Assembly (NCBI GenBank): GCA_028752905.1
Contig: JAQNBH010000013.1
Coordinates: 43,106,071 to 43,170,070 of the forward strand
Length of the DNA stretch: 64,000 nt
Source: Cladorhizidae sp. MBARI D1340-BT2
Lineage: Eukaryota > Porifera > Demospongiae > Poecilosclerida > Cladorhizidae
Direction: 5' to 3'
Below the pieces are notes generated by a model, which worked only from the letters and a program-made list of their open reading frames with translations, ran no database searches and was not told the DNA's origin. Made by a program: the position numbers and the translations under genes. Shown in pieces: positions 22,090-32,566 of this stretch (within the stretch, counting starts at the first letter, position 1; every line of letters starts with the position of its first letter).

Positions 22090-25000
22090 CTGCTTCACCG
22101 TCGTAAGCGCATAGAAGCGCGAGATTGAGTGACCACCGCGTAAATAATTCTTAAAAATCAACCGTTGATTTAATTGCTTCAAAACTTACCGTAAATGTGC
22201 ACTAAGGACTGTTCTATTTCACTAAAAAAATTAAGATCCGTAGCACGTAGGTAACTATGACGTCAAACAATTTTGATTTCAAGCAAAATATGGCTGAAAG
22301 ATTTGACCGTGATCGTGTGTTAGAGCTCTTGTTTGATGACTGTTTCGACCTCTCTGACTGTGATAGCAATGAAGATGATGAAGATCAAGTGTCTTCATTC
22401 CTTGGTGATGAAGCATTAGACCCTGAGGAGTTGGCAGCTTGGTCCAGAGCTTTAACTTCAAGTCCTCAGGATGTTAGACCAAACACTTTGAGTGCCAGTG
22501 CTTCTGGTGGAGCTTTTATGACTCCTGATGAAGAGCTTGGTAAGTATGAGTAGATATCTATAGAATGGAATATAAAATTTTAGCTAGCAAACAGTGAGAC
22601 ATAATAAGCCAGAATGTATATTATATATCACTAGGTAATAAAGTTCATAATAATAATCTTTTATATAGGTTTAGCCACTGATCTTATATCTGCTGAACCT
22701 CTGAGTGATCTTGCAAACTCTCCTCCGAGTGGTCCTGCAAACTCTCCCCCAAGTGCTCCTACAATCTCTCCTTCACCATCTTCTCCTTCATTTGATTTAT
22801 TTCCATCTTCTGACTCAGACGTATCACTACCTTCTGATCGCCGAGTCAGGGGGCGTGTTGGATGCCGAGGCCGAGGAAAAGGCCAAGAAAGAGGAAAAGG
22901 CCAAGGAAGAGGAAAAGGCAGAGGAAGAGGAAAAGGCCAAGGAAGAGGAAAAGGCAGAGGAATAGGAAAAGGCAGAGGAAGAGGAAAAGGCCAAGGAAGA
23001 GGAAAAGGCCAAGGAAGAAGTCGAGGCCAAGACAGATCTCATGGCCAAGGCAGTCTGCCAACCAGTGTTCCTGGTCCATCCACTGCTGGAGGTTCTTCAG
23101 GTCTTGATCCTCTAGGTGGTTATTGGAGTAGAGTAGAGCCAGTCCACAATGTCTATGAGTATAGGTTCAGTCCTGGACCTACTTCACCTGATGTTTGTTC
23201 AGGTGCTACTCTCTCTTGTGCTGACCTGTTCAACAGATTCTTTACTAATAATGTTTGGGACTTACTCGTGGTGGAGACGAATCGATTTGCAGCACAATCT
23301 GTTATTAGTTCTCCCCAACCTCGTCCATGGCATGATGTCACTATTCCCGAGATGAAGGCTTTCATCGGTGTCCTAATTACCATAGGAATTTTGAAACTTC
23401 CGCGTCTTGAAATGTATTGGACGACAAAGCACCCTCGCATCCGGACACCAGGCATTTCCGAAATCATCTCAAAGACCAGGTTTGAGCAGCTCTTCAGGTT
23501 TCTCCACCTCAATGACAGTTCTCTGCAAAAGCCTGTTGGGCATCCTCAGTATTGCCGCCTTTTCAAGGTGAGGAAACTTTTAGATTTCATTGAAGATAAT
23601 TTTGAAAAAGAGTACAATATGCACCAACAGTGTACTGTTGATGAGGCCATGATTCCCTTCAAAGGTCGGCTTGGCTTCAAGCAGTACTTGAAGGATAAGC
23701 CAACTAAGTGGGGGATCAAGGTCTGGGTACTAGCAGATTCCATCAATGGATACGTGAAGAAGTTGCAAGTATATACTGGCAAGAGTGATTGTGAGAGTGG
23801 AGGGGTAGGTTTGTGTTCCAGGGTAGTTTTACACCTGATGAAAGGATTGGAGGATAGTGGTTTGCATTTGTATACTGATAATTATTATACAAGTCCAACA
23901 CTATTCAACCACCTATACATTCGTGGCATCAATGCCTGTGGAACAGCACGTTACAATCGCCGGCACTTCCCCCAAGACCTGGTCACCAAGGTTACCTCAA
24001 GTAATCGAGGTTTTTCTGACTACCGTGCAAATGGTCCTTTACTTTCTGCTGTCTGGGTGGACAAACGACCTATCTATTTTGTTTCTACCCTGCACCCTTC
24101 CAAATGTCCAGTTGGAATGAAACCTTCGACTGTAAAGAGGCGCAAGCTGGATGGCACACAAGAGGATGTTTCTTGTCCACCTCTCCTGCCTGATTATCAA
24201 AAATATATGAGAGGAGTGGACCGAGGAGATCAGTTGCAATCATACTACAACATAGGTCGGAGGTCACGCAAATGGTGGAAAAGAATATTCTTTTACATCA
24301 TTGAGGTTTGTATTTTGAATGCTTATGTCCTGGACAGTTATGTTCGGCCATCCCAGCATGCTGTCTCAGGAAGAGGGAAGAAAGATATGCTTGATTTTCG
24401 TCTTGATCTAATTGATGATCTGATTGATAGCTTTTGTTCACGGCAAAGAATTGGACGGCCTCGTAGTTTGGCCCTGGCTCAGTTGGACCGCTTGAACTCC
24501 TCCTTTGACCATTGGCCAGACTTTATGGACTTCAGGGCGAGGTGTGTAGTATGTGCCGCCAGAGGTAAGAGACATGAGACCTTTTGTCACTGCTCTCATT
24601 GTGGAGTTAGCCTTTGTGCTGTGCGTGGGAGGACATGCTTCAGGGAATTCCACACACTCTGACTACTCACACTAGCTTCCTTTTCTCTTCGATATTTTCT
24701 TTGTAATGCTTTTGTAGTATGTACATATGTTAGGCATGTACATGTATACTTCTTTTCTTTATCATTTCTGCATACAGACATGTGTAGTACACGTATGTTT
24801 TTTTTATGAGTCTTTGCTTTATTGTAACTTTCTGCAACATCTTGAACCTTTCAACTTTCTATATCAAGCAATACAGCCAGACCTCATGGTGCCTGATAGG
24901 CAACAGTCAGTACTGTTATAGACTGGCAGCTATATCCTGCAGGCAAAATAGAAAAATTAGGGGATTGAATATTCATAATTTTTTTTACATTTTTCAGATT

Positions 25001-25284
25001 ATATGCTGTTTGCAGTTCGATAAGCAACCATATTTTAGTATTTGATCTAAAAAACCATAAAATATACTTGTAATAGGCGATAAACGCAGAGATAAAAAGT
25101 ATTCTAATCAAAAAACGGCTTGTGGTTTGGTTGCTAGGCAACACATTTATCACCAAGTTGATCAGTAACTCTTTGGCAATCATGTGATATGCGGTTGCCG
25201 GGGACTTTTCTGAACCAATGATCAGATACAAAAATTAAAGTAAAAATAGGTCAAAATCGCAAAATTAAGTCGACGGTGAAAGGG
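22090..25284 (+). mobile_element. Intact piggyBac transposon
   Basis: A 3195-bp element flanked by TTAA (22086-22089 and 25285-25288). The imperfect inverted repeats start CTGCTTCACCGTCG (left) and CCCTTTCACCGTCG (right, reverse complement). It carries a full-length, spliced transposase gene without stops. The left end differs from the CCC start typical of the family at two of the first three bases, which could weaken cleavage. It lies inside the LTR of gypsy 2 and is the innermost layer of the nest. Confidence 0.9.
22257..24662 (+). CDS. piggyBac transposase, two exons
   Basis: Exon 1 is 22257-22539 and exon 2 is 22669-24662. The donor GTAAGT at 22540 and acceptor TATATAG ending 22668 give a 129-bp intron whose removal keeps frame: 758 residues. 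Residues 1-95 are acidic. About 148-205 is an Arg/Gly/Lys/Gln-rich low-complexity region made of GRGKG-type hexamers, likely basic and disordered. The DDE domain follows, with the catalytic aspartates of the family in VDEAMIPFKGR, YTDNYYTS and RGVDRGDQLQSYY. The C-terminus is a Cys/His-rich finger (CVVCAARGKRHETFCHCSHC and on) ending FHTL. It cuts and pastes DNA at TTAA. It resembles the PGBD4 type of animal transposases. ATG 22257 was chosen because exon 1 opens there; an ATG at 22290 is also possible. Confidence 0.92.
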
Positions 25285-25656
25285 TTAATTAAGAGCACCG
25301 GTTTTTACTGGTAGAACAGTTCGACTATGATTGAGTTTTGTGAAAGTTGGGTTAAGAAACTGTAATAAATCTTTAACAGTAGAATTCGTATTGTTAATGC
25401 TTGGTTAGCTAAATAAGAGCTTAGCAGGAGCATAACAGTTGGTGGCAGCGGTAAAGCGACTCGTAGCTATAGCAATTTTTTTGTTTTGATTGTTTGACTT
25501 CGGGCAGTGTGTGATCTGTCCGAATTTCGATTTGACTTCACTTGCTGTGTGCCCAGCAAGACTTCGTTCGACATAGTAATTCTGCTATCTACAACATCGA
25601 CCCAGATATTTTCGACCAGTTTTTCACGAACTAAAATCTCCAACGAAAGTACCACA

Positions 25657-27170
25657 ATGAGTAGACGACAAATGACAAGAGGAGAGGGGAGAGCTTCTCG
25701 CCGTAGACAGGAGCACGATGATGATGACTCTGAAGAGGAGAATAGTAGTCAGTCTCCAAGCACCAACACAGTAGTACCCCTAACAAACGTAGAGGAAGCT
25801 ACTGGAGGAGAGGAATTGCCAACAGGGGAGTTGACACCCCAGGTAATGTTACAATGGATGCAACAACGAGAACAGATGTTCATCCAGACAATCGCTAAAT
25901 TATCAGACAAGACAGAGAAAACAGTCAAGATACCGAGGTGGGAGGATGGTCAGGACCCTCATCTTTATTTCGAGCTATTTGAGTCAGTGATGGAAGATCA
26001 TGATATACCCAGAGCACAGTACATCAAAAGACTCAAGCCAGAACTCAAGGGAGCTCTGCTAAGAGAATGGGAGAAGCTATCCCTTGAAGGAAGGAAAAGC
26101 TACAGTAGAGTCAAGGCCCGACTTACCAGCAGGCTAGGTAAGAGTGAGGCAGAGATCAGACGTTCTTGGTGGCAACTGGAACCCAAGGATGGAGAAAAAG
26201 TGCCAGACTGGTTCAACAGAACTCAGGAGACGACGGAGAAGTACATGAAAGATTTCAAGACCGTCAATGAATTGATGGCACACCTAGGCTTGGAGGTATT
26301 TCTAAAAGGACTTCCAGGGAATGCAGCTGCCTGGGTGAGGGAACAAGCAGTAGACGAGCCAGACATAGCAGGAGACGTAGCCATTGAATATTTCACAGAC
26401 AAAGGCTGGGATCTTTTACTCAGACGAAGACGAAATGAAGAAGGAAGACACAGAGCTACAAATCCCTCATTGACACAGGCTACACAAGATCGACACAGGA
26501 AAGAGACACCCTTTGCAAAACATGAAGAGAGGCCAGCCAAGAACAAGGCAAAAGTAGATGGGAAATACTTCGACCCTGAGAAAGGTCCTATGTGTTTCAG
26601 GTGTAGAGAGTGGGGACATCGAGGAAAAGAATGTCCTAAAAATGTATGTGCAGTTGAGGCCAATCACAGTAAAGAAGAACCATTAAAGTTCAATGTCATC
26701 GAAGGACTGATCGGAGACAACAAGTGCAAAATCGAGCTGGATGCATCAGCAGATATCTCAGTGGTTCACCAGGATCTGGTCCCGACATCAGCTTACACTG
26801 GAAAAGAGATTAACATCTCAGGCATCAGCTCAAGGGAACTCAAGGCACCCGTAGCCAAGCTCAAGGTGAAGATAGGAACCAAACGATTTTGGGTAGAAGC
26901 AGCCGTTCTCGAGAATCTGAGCAAGGATATGTTGTTAGGAACCAACTACGAAGGGTTCTTAGACTTGATGGAGGAGGCCATCAAGAGCAAAAGAGAGAAG
27001 GAAACTAAGGTGCATAGTGTGACAACCAGGAGTCAGTCAAAGCAAGAGAAAGAAGAAGGGGAAAATGACAAAGTGGCTGATGATTGGTTATTACAAGAGG
27101 CACTAGACTTCGAGGATGACTACTTTGAAGAACCTAGGAGAGAGAAGAACAAACAGACCAGGATGACTTG
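25657..27170 (+). pseudogene. gag: gag-protease of gypsy 2, truncated
   Basis: Starts at ATG 25657 (ACAATGA context); the frame is open further upstream to 25507, but that part is leader. An acidic Ser-rich N-terminus is followed by a helical gag core, the zinc knuckle CFRCREWGHRGKEC (about residues 318-331) and a retropepsin-like domain, LDASADISVV, in which the active triad reads D-A-S instead of D-T/S-G. The frame runs on across the junction into a meaningless poly-Cys stretch read from the opposite strand of the host gag polyglutamine tract, ending 27234. Everything 3' of the protease is missing. The primer site shares TGGTGGCAGCG with the Gmr1-like host element, so both may use the same tRNA. 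Confidence 0.8.
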
Positions 27171-28268
27171 TTGCTGCTGCTGTTGTTGCTGCTGCGATGG
27201 CTGTTGCGGTTGCTGCTGCGGTCGAGTTTGTTGAGGGTGATCACTTGGCGGCGAACCAGTTGGCTGTGCTGGCCGGTTATCTCTCCATTGTGGTGTGGAG
27301 TCTGGTTTCCTTGTTGGCTGCCATTGTTGAAACCGTCTCTTAGGTGGCTGCTGTTCGAATTTCCACATGCAGCTTTTCGGTTTCTGCATCGAGCTCACGT
27401 AGTCGTCTGCTGCCCTTGCCATCTCAGTGAGGGTAGTAGGCTTCTGGACACGTACATACGTGGCTACCCTAGGGTTCATAGTCTTGTATAGGAGCTCAAG
27501 ACTCACCATCTGTGTCACATCTTCCACTGTCTTGCATTTACGGGTGCATACTCTGGCTGCTTCTTGCATACGAAGGGCTGCTTGCATCATAGTGTCATTG
27601 CTGTCTGTCCTCTGCTCCAACCATGATGCCATTCTGTCCGCTGCTGAGATGCCCATGTGGGCAAGCAGAAGTGCCTTCAGCTGCTCATAATTGGCTGCTG
27701 TATCTGCTGGCATTGCCATGGCCGTATTCAACAGATCTTCTCGTAGGAGAGTACGGAGTTCTGCTGCCCATCTTCTCCTTGGCACCTCGTAGGTGGTCAT
27801 ATGAGTCTCGAACCTCTGCAAGTCAACTTCGCCTGCTGTTCCTGTGCGAATAGGAGGCAGAGCAGGCTTATGTATCGCATGACTTACGCTTGGTTGAGCC
27901 ATCATTGCAGCGATCAAGGACTGGTTCTGAGTCTGCATTTGTTGTAGTAGAGCCAGAATGTTGGGGTCTGTGACGGGCGGAAGGGCTGCTGCTGCTGGCA
28001 CCGATTCTTCTGTCACCGTCTCCAAGGTTCTGTGCACCGTTCGTCTGAGGACATCTGCTTCCTCATAAAGCGTTTCGTCACTATCAGATATCGTCTGTTC
28101 TGATTCTTCGTGGTAGATGGGGATTTCCCAATTCTTGCTAACTCCTCCCATCCCGAGTTGTTGCTTCCTGTCGGGCGATTCCTGGTCGCTCATTAAAGTC
28201 TCATCTTCAGTCTGGTTTCTCCCCTTCAGTCTTTGGCTCCTCCTCTCCTGGCCTAGCTCGTTGGCCAT
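27171..28268 (-). pseudogene. gag: N-terminal part of gag (Gmr1-like), split
   Basis: ATG at 28268, 366 residues to the insertion point. Charged N-terminus (MANELGQERRSQRLKGR), an acidic region, a gag core with RTLLREDLLNTAMAMPADTA, and a Pro/Gln-rich tail running into polyglutamine, where the plus-strand element was inserted. The knuckle-bearing end is at 21770-21913. It is interrupted only by the insertion; no other damage is seen. Confidence 0.82.
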
Positions 28269-28481
28269 CTATACTTTACTCACTTAGTCTGATTAAGGGT
28301 CTGCTTCTGGTCTGTCAGCAGTACTGTCTGCTGAGAGTAGTCTGGTCTGGGTCGATGGAGAGAGTGCTGTCTTGTCAGCTGCTACTGCTCCAAGTATAGT
28401 CTGAACGCCTCCCTTCGGCTGGTCACTGGTCTAATCTAATGGTCACTTCAGATGGTCGAGGTAGATCACGCTGCCACCAGA

Positions 28482-28885
28482 TGTTAGGTTGGAACGGTCG
28501 GGCACTGGTCTGAATCTAGGGAAAGGGAGCAAGGGGATAAGTTGTGGACAAAATGTAGACAAGAAATATTATGATCACTGCATTTAGCTTACAGTACCCA
28601 GTAGTTCTGGCCAGGATCCTAAGCCTTGGGCTTAAATACCCTTCAGCCCGGACCCTGATCAAAATGACTATATATTGTCATTTATGATACAGTAATTCTC
28701 GATGGATGTAATGTCTGACCAATGAGATGATAAGTCTATAGAATGTTCTAGAAATGCGAGGTTCACACTTCTACTGTTCTGAGCCAGTCTTGTTTGAAGT
28801 CTTGAGGTGTTGATAGCCTCTGCTGCAGGCTCCTGCTTGTACGTCAGGGCTGCTGATGTGCTGTGTTGGCAGTCTGGATCCAACA
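28482..28885 (-). repeat. 5' LTR of Gmr1-like element, with heat-shock element
   Basis: 404 bp, one visible difference from the 3' LTR. The HSE GAATGTTCTAGAA is at 28741-28753. In element orientation TATA-like boxes follow near 28672 and 28636. This is the LTR that would drive gag-pol. Confidence 0.93.
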
Positions 28886-28890
28886 AACTC

Positions 28891-29110
28891 TAACAATTCA
28901 TGTTCTTGTGCTGATGCCATTAGCGAAGCAGTTCAGTGCACAGATACTGCAGCCTTGCTCTGGACCCAGCCTTTCCTCTGCATGTGCTATGATGAAGAGG
29001 AGCATTACTGGGACATGTTTGTTCACATGCCACCATTATCTTATGTCTTGACTGGAAGTATATATCACCCAATCCAATGCTACTCCATGCAACATGTGTC
29101 CTTTGTTTAA
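28891..29110 (+). pseudogene. Secreted Cys-rich protein gene, 3' part
   Basis: Continues the frame of 17961-18061 after the target duplication. It reads NNSCSCADAISEAVQC then TDTAALLWTQPFLCMCYDEE and ends with TAA at 29108-29110. Joined with the first part it would be a protein of about 106 residues with a signal peptide and at least seven cysteines, including C-x-C and C-x-C-Y. Short Cys-rich N-terminal modules of this look occur in receptor-like proteins of sponges and cnidarians, but I cannot name the family. The ORF could also be a first exon of a longer gene. Confidence 0.6.
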
Positions 29111-29458
29111 TGTTGCTGTGTGCCATGTCACAGCTGATTTAATACCATCTTGGAAAAATGCTAGAAGTACCCTGCAAATAAGCAGCAAGCAAATAAGCAG
29201 CAAGAAACTTGCAGGAAATCAAAGAAACTATATACTAATAATACCATACCTAAATCACTTCCTGTAATGCAGTTTTGTGGTTATTTGTATAATATTTCAC
29301 AGTTAGCTATTAGCCAATCAGAATGTAATTACACTTTTTATTGCAGCGAAAAAAATTATCATGCACTCTAATTTGCCACCAATATGGAAGCACTTGAGCC
29401 CCCTCCACTATCTGTTCTCCCCATTCTTTCTCCCACTTTATTTTTATTTTTTCCACCA
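29111..29458. other. Start of duplicated block, no gene
   Basis: From about 29165 the sequence aligns with 60745-61020 (AATAAGCAGCAAGAAACTTG onward). It ends in a pyrimidine-rich stretch running into the AAT-type repeat. No coding potential seen. Confidence 0.6.
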
Positions 29459-29590
29459 AATAATAATAATAATGATGATGATAATAATAATGATGATAAT
29501 AATAATAATAGTAGTAGCAGTAGTAGTGGTAGAAGTAATAATAATAATAACAACAACAATAACAACAACAACGACAAAAATTATTATTAT
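29459..29590. repeat. (AAT)n-type microsatellite before LINE
   Basis: Mixed AAT/GAT/AGT/AAC trinucleotides. It lies directly upstream of the LINE sequence, as does the longer repeat at 61623-61905 for copy 3. Confidence 0.9.
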
Positions 29591-29716
29591 AAAGCACCCA
29601 CTTTGGATCCAGAGGGTTGCATAGTTATTTCAGAGGACTTAGAGACCAAAGCAATTATCTGATTTCCCAGTGATCAGCAGGAGGTCCAGATTGGCTTTGT
29701 CCAACATCTTAAGGAC

Positions 29717-30470
29717 TTGATTAGTGATTCTGCCAGGAGTGGTGGTCTTGTTTTGCTAACAGCCTTTTTTAACCTTTTTCTTCCAGGTAAAGCTCCTCCT
29801 AGTGTGTGTCACTTCTTTTTGGGTGACTCTTGTGATGCGTTGAATAAAAAGTGTGTTGGGGTGGGGCCTATTGCAGTGGAGTGTACTCTTAGGTGGTTAG
29901 CTGCCAAGTGTGCTGGCCTTCACGTGAAGGTGTCCATGAGTGAGCTACTAACACCTTTTCAACTTGGTGTTGGCACTAAGGGTGGAGCAGAAGCTATTGT
30001 TCATGCTTCCTGTATATATATACATGCATTCCTTATAGCCAGGCCAAGCTTTGTTAAAGTTGGACTTCTGTAATGCTCGATCCGTTGTGACAAAATGTTC
30101 ACAGCCATGGAAGAGTTAGCTCCTACTCTCCTGCCTCTGGTATATTCTGCCTATAGCTCTCCCTCCTCCCTTTTTTTGGTGAGGATAAGATTATTCATTC
30201 CTATGAGGGTGTCCAACAAGGTGACCCTCTAGGCCCACTCCTTTTCTGTCTCGCTATCCAAAAGTGAGCCATCTCAAAACTGAGCTGAAAGTGTTTTGCT
30301 TGGACAACAGCTGCCTAACAGCTCTTACAGTAGAAGATGTCATCAATGATTTTATGACCTTAGAATCAATGGCTTGCGAGGTTGGTCTGCAGCTTTACCG
30401 AAGAAAATGAACTCATTAGCCATGACCCTTGTCTTATTGATGAGTTACTGTGTGCAGTACTGAAGCTTAA
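29717..30470 (+). pseudogene. LINE reverse transcriptase, N-terminal and palm blocks
   Basis: The open frame 29717-30073 has the RT finger motif VGPIAVECTLRWLAAKC and PFQLGVGTKGGAEAIVHA, typical of this LINE group. At 30190-30290 a broken frame keeps YEGVQQGDPLGPL (RT motif before the active site). The YxDD region reads as a damaged LDN at about 30301. Multiple stops and shifts show that it is inactive. Confidence 0.75.
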
Positions 30471-30472
30471 CC

Positions 30473-32566
30473 TTGAAGATGCCTCCCTCCTAGGCTCTCC
30501 TATATATAGGGGATAGCAAGGGAGTTGAAGATGCCCCCCTCCTAGGCTCTCCTATATATAGGGGATAGCAAGGGAGTTGAAGATGCCCCCCTCCTAGGCT
30601 CTCCTATATATAGGGGATAGCAAGGGAGTTGAAGATGCCCCCCTCCTAGGCTCTCCTATATATAGGGGATAGCAAGGGAGTTGAAGATGCCCCCCTCCTA
30701 GGCTCTCCTATATATAGGGGATAGTAAGGGAGTTGAAGATGCCCCCCTCCTAGGCTCTCCTATATATAGGGGAGAGCAAGGGAGTTGAAGATGCTCCCCT
30801 CCTAGGCTCTCCTATATATAGGGGAGAGCCAGGGAGTTGAAGATGCCTCCCTCCTAGGCTCTCCTATATATATATAGGGGATAGCAAGGGAGTTGAAGAT
30901 GCCTCCCTCCTAGGCTCTCCTATATATAGGGGATAGCAAGGGAGTTGAAGATGCCCCCCTCCTAGGCTCTCCTATATATAGGGGATAGCAAGGGAGTTGA
31001 AGATGCCCCCCTCCTAGGCTCTCCTATATATAGGGGATAGCAAGGGAGTTGAAGATGCCCCCCTCCTAGGCTCTCCTATATATAGGGGATAGTAAGGGAG
31101 TTGAAGATGCCCCCCTCCTAGGCTCTCCTATATATAGGGGAGAGCAAGGGAGTTGAAGATGCTCCCCTCCTAGGCTCTCCTATATATAGGGGAGAGCCAG
31201 GGAGTTGAAGATGCCTCCCTCCTAGGCTCTCCTATATATATATAGGGGATAGCAAGGGAGTTGAAGATGCTCCCCTCCTAGGCTCTCCTATATATAGGGG
31301 ATAGCAAGGGAGTTGAAGATGCCCCCCTCCTAGGCTCTCCTATATATAGGGGATAGCAAGGGAGTTGAAGATGCCTCCCTCCTAGGCTCTCCTATATATA
31401 GGGGATAGCAAGGGAGTTGAAAATGCCCCCCTCCTAGGCTCTCCTATATATAGGGGATAGCAAGGGAGTTGAAGATGCCACCCTCCTAGGCTCTCCTATA
31501 TATAGGGGATAGCAAGGGAGTTGAAGATGCCTCCCTCCTAGGCTCTCCTATATATAGGGGATAGCAAGGGAGTTGAAGATGCCCCCCTCCTAGCTCTCCT
31601 ATATATAGGGGAGAGCAAGGGAGTTGAAGATGCCCCCCTCCTAGCTCTCCTATATATAGGGGATAGCAAGGGAGTTGAAGATGCCCCCCTCCTAGGCTCT
31701 CCTATATATAGGGGATAGCAAGGGAGTTGAAGATGCCCCCCTCCTAGGCTCTCCTATATATAGGGAATAGCAAGGGAGTTGAAGATGCCCCCTCCTAGGC
31801 TCTCCTATATATAGGGGATAGCAAGGGAGTTGAAGATGCCCCCCTCCTAGGCTCTCCTATATATAGGGGAGAGCAAGGGAGTTGAAGATGCCACCCTCCT
31901 AGGCTCTCCTATATATAGGGGATAGCAAGGAAGTTGAAGATGCCCCCCTCCTAGGCTCTCCTATATATAGGGGATAGCAAGGGAGTTGAAGATGCCACCC
32001 TCCTAGGCTCTCCTATAGATAGGGGAGAGCAAGGGAGTTGAAGATGCCCCCCTCCTAGGCTCTCCTATATATAGGGGATAGCAAGGGAGTTGAAGATGCC
32101 CCCCTCCCAGGCTCTCCTATATATAGGGGATAGCAAGGGAGTTGAAGATGCCACCCTCCTAGGCTCTCCTATAGATAGGGGAGAGCAAGGGAGTTGAAGA
32201 TGCCCCCCTCCTAGGCTCTCCTATATATAGGGGATAGCAAGGGAGTTGAAGATGCTCCCCTCCTAGGCTCTCCTATATATAGGGGAGAGCAAGGGAGTTG
32301 AAGATGCACCCCTCCTAGGCTCTCCTATATATAGGGGAGAGCAAGGGAGTTGAAGATGCACCCCTCCTAGGCTCTCCTATATATAGGGGAGAGCAAGGGA
32401 GTTGAAGATGCCCCCCTCCTTGGCTCTCCTATATATAGGGGATAGCAAGGGAGTTGAAGATGTCCCCCTCCTAGGCTCTCCTATATATAGGGGATAGCAA
32501 GGCAGTTGAAGATGCCCCCTCCTAGGCTCTCCTATATATAGGGGATAGCAAGGGAGTTGAAGATGC
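30473..32566. repeat. 52-bp minisatellite, about 40 units, inside LINE
   Basis: Units of 52 bp built on CTCTCCTATATATAGGGG, ATAGCAAGGGAGTTGAAG and ATGCCCCCCTCCTAGG. A 368-bp higher-order repeat (seven units, one with an extra TATA) is duplicated: the marker ATAGTAAGGG occurs at 30721 and 31089, and the long TATATATATA at 30863 and 31231. The unit is a stretch of the LINE RT gene (LLGSPIY...SKGVEDA), multiplied. Since 52 is not a multiple of three, it cannot code through. A seven-unit array sits at the same place in copy 3. Confidence 0.96.

Larger units (their letters stand above)
21919..25437 (+). repeat. 5' LTR of gypsy 2, split by piggyBac
   Basis: Two LTR pieces, 21919-22089 and 25289-25437, total about 320 bp. 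The break is at TTAA. The second piece has an AATAAA at about 25362. There is no partner LTR in the window, so age cannot be estimated. Confidence 0.75.
21919..27170 (+). mobile_element. Ty3/gypsy element 2, 5' part only, nested
   Basis: Plus-strand retroelement inserted in the polyglutamine region of the Gmr1-like gag. It has a 5' LTR starting TGTCAGG (21919) and ending ATAACA (25437), a primer site TGGTGGCAGCGG at 25440, gag and protease, and then stops. There is no RT, integrase or 3' LTR. TTGCT flanks both sides, but this pentamer is common in the CTG-rich target, so it may not be a true duplication. Its LTR holds the piggyBac. Confidence 0.8.
18062..28885 (-). mobile_element. Gmr1-like LTR retrotransposon (integrase before RT)
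   Basis: Minus-strand element with 404-bp LTRs at 28482-28885 (5') and 18062-18465 (3'), which differ by eye at one base (18256/28676 region). It has a 5-bp target duplication AACTC, a primer site TGGTGGCAGCG two bases after the 5' LTR (near 28466-28479), gag, pol, and a polypurine tract AGGAGGTGGGGGGAGG (18466-18481). Its sequences are Ty3/gypsy-like but the order is PR-INT-RT-RH, as known for the Gmr1 group. A second retroelement plus a piggyBac (21919-27170) sit inside gag. Removing these would leave an element of about 5.6 kb. Confidence 0.92.

Noticed and set aside
22705..23107. Lys/Glu-rich and Pro/Arg-rich ORFs in other frames of the piggyBac
   Set aside because: They overlap the repeat of the transposase in the wrong frame; the Gly/Arg/Lys frame joins both exons and the catalytic domain.
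27120..27234. Cys-rich C-terminus of the gypsy 2 gag ORF
   Set aside because: The poly-Cys run is the antisense of the polyglutamine tract of the other element, read through the junction.
30473..32566. SRF (CArG) sites in CCTATATATAGG
   Set aside because: There are eight A/T bases between CC and GG instead of six, so it is not a CArG box; the inner ten bases fit MEF2 instead.
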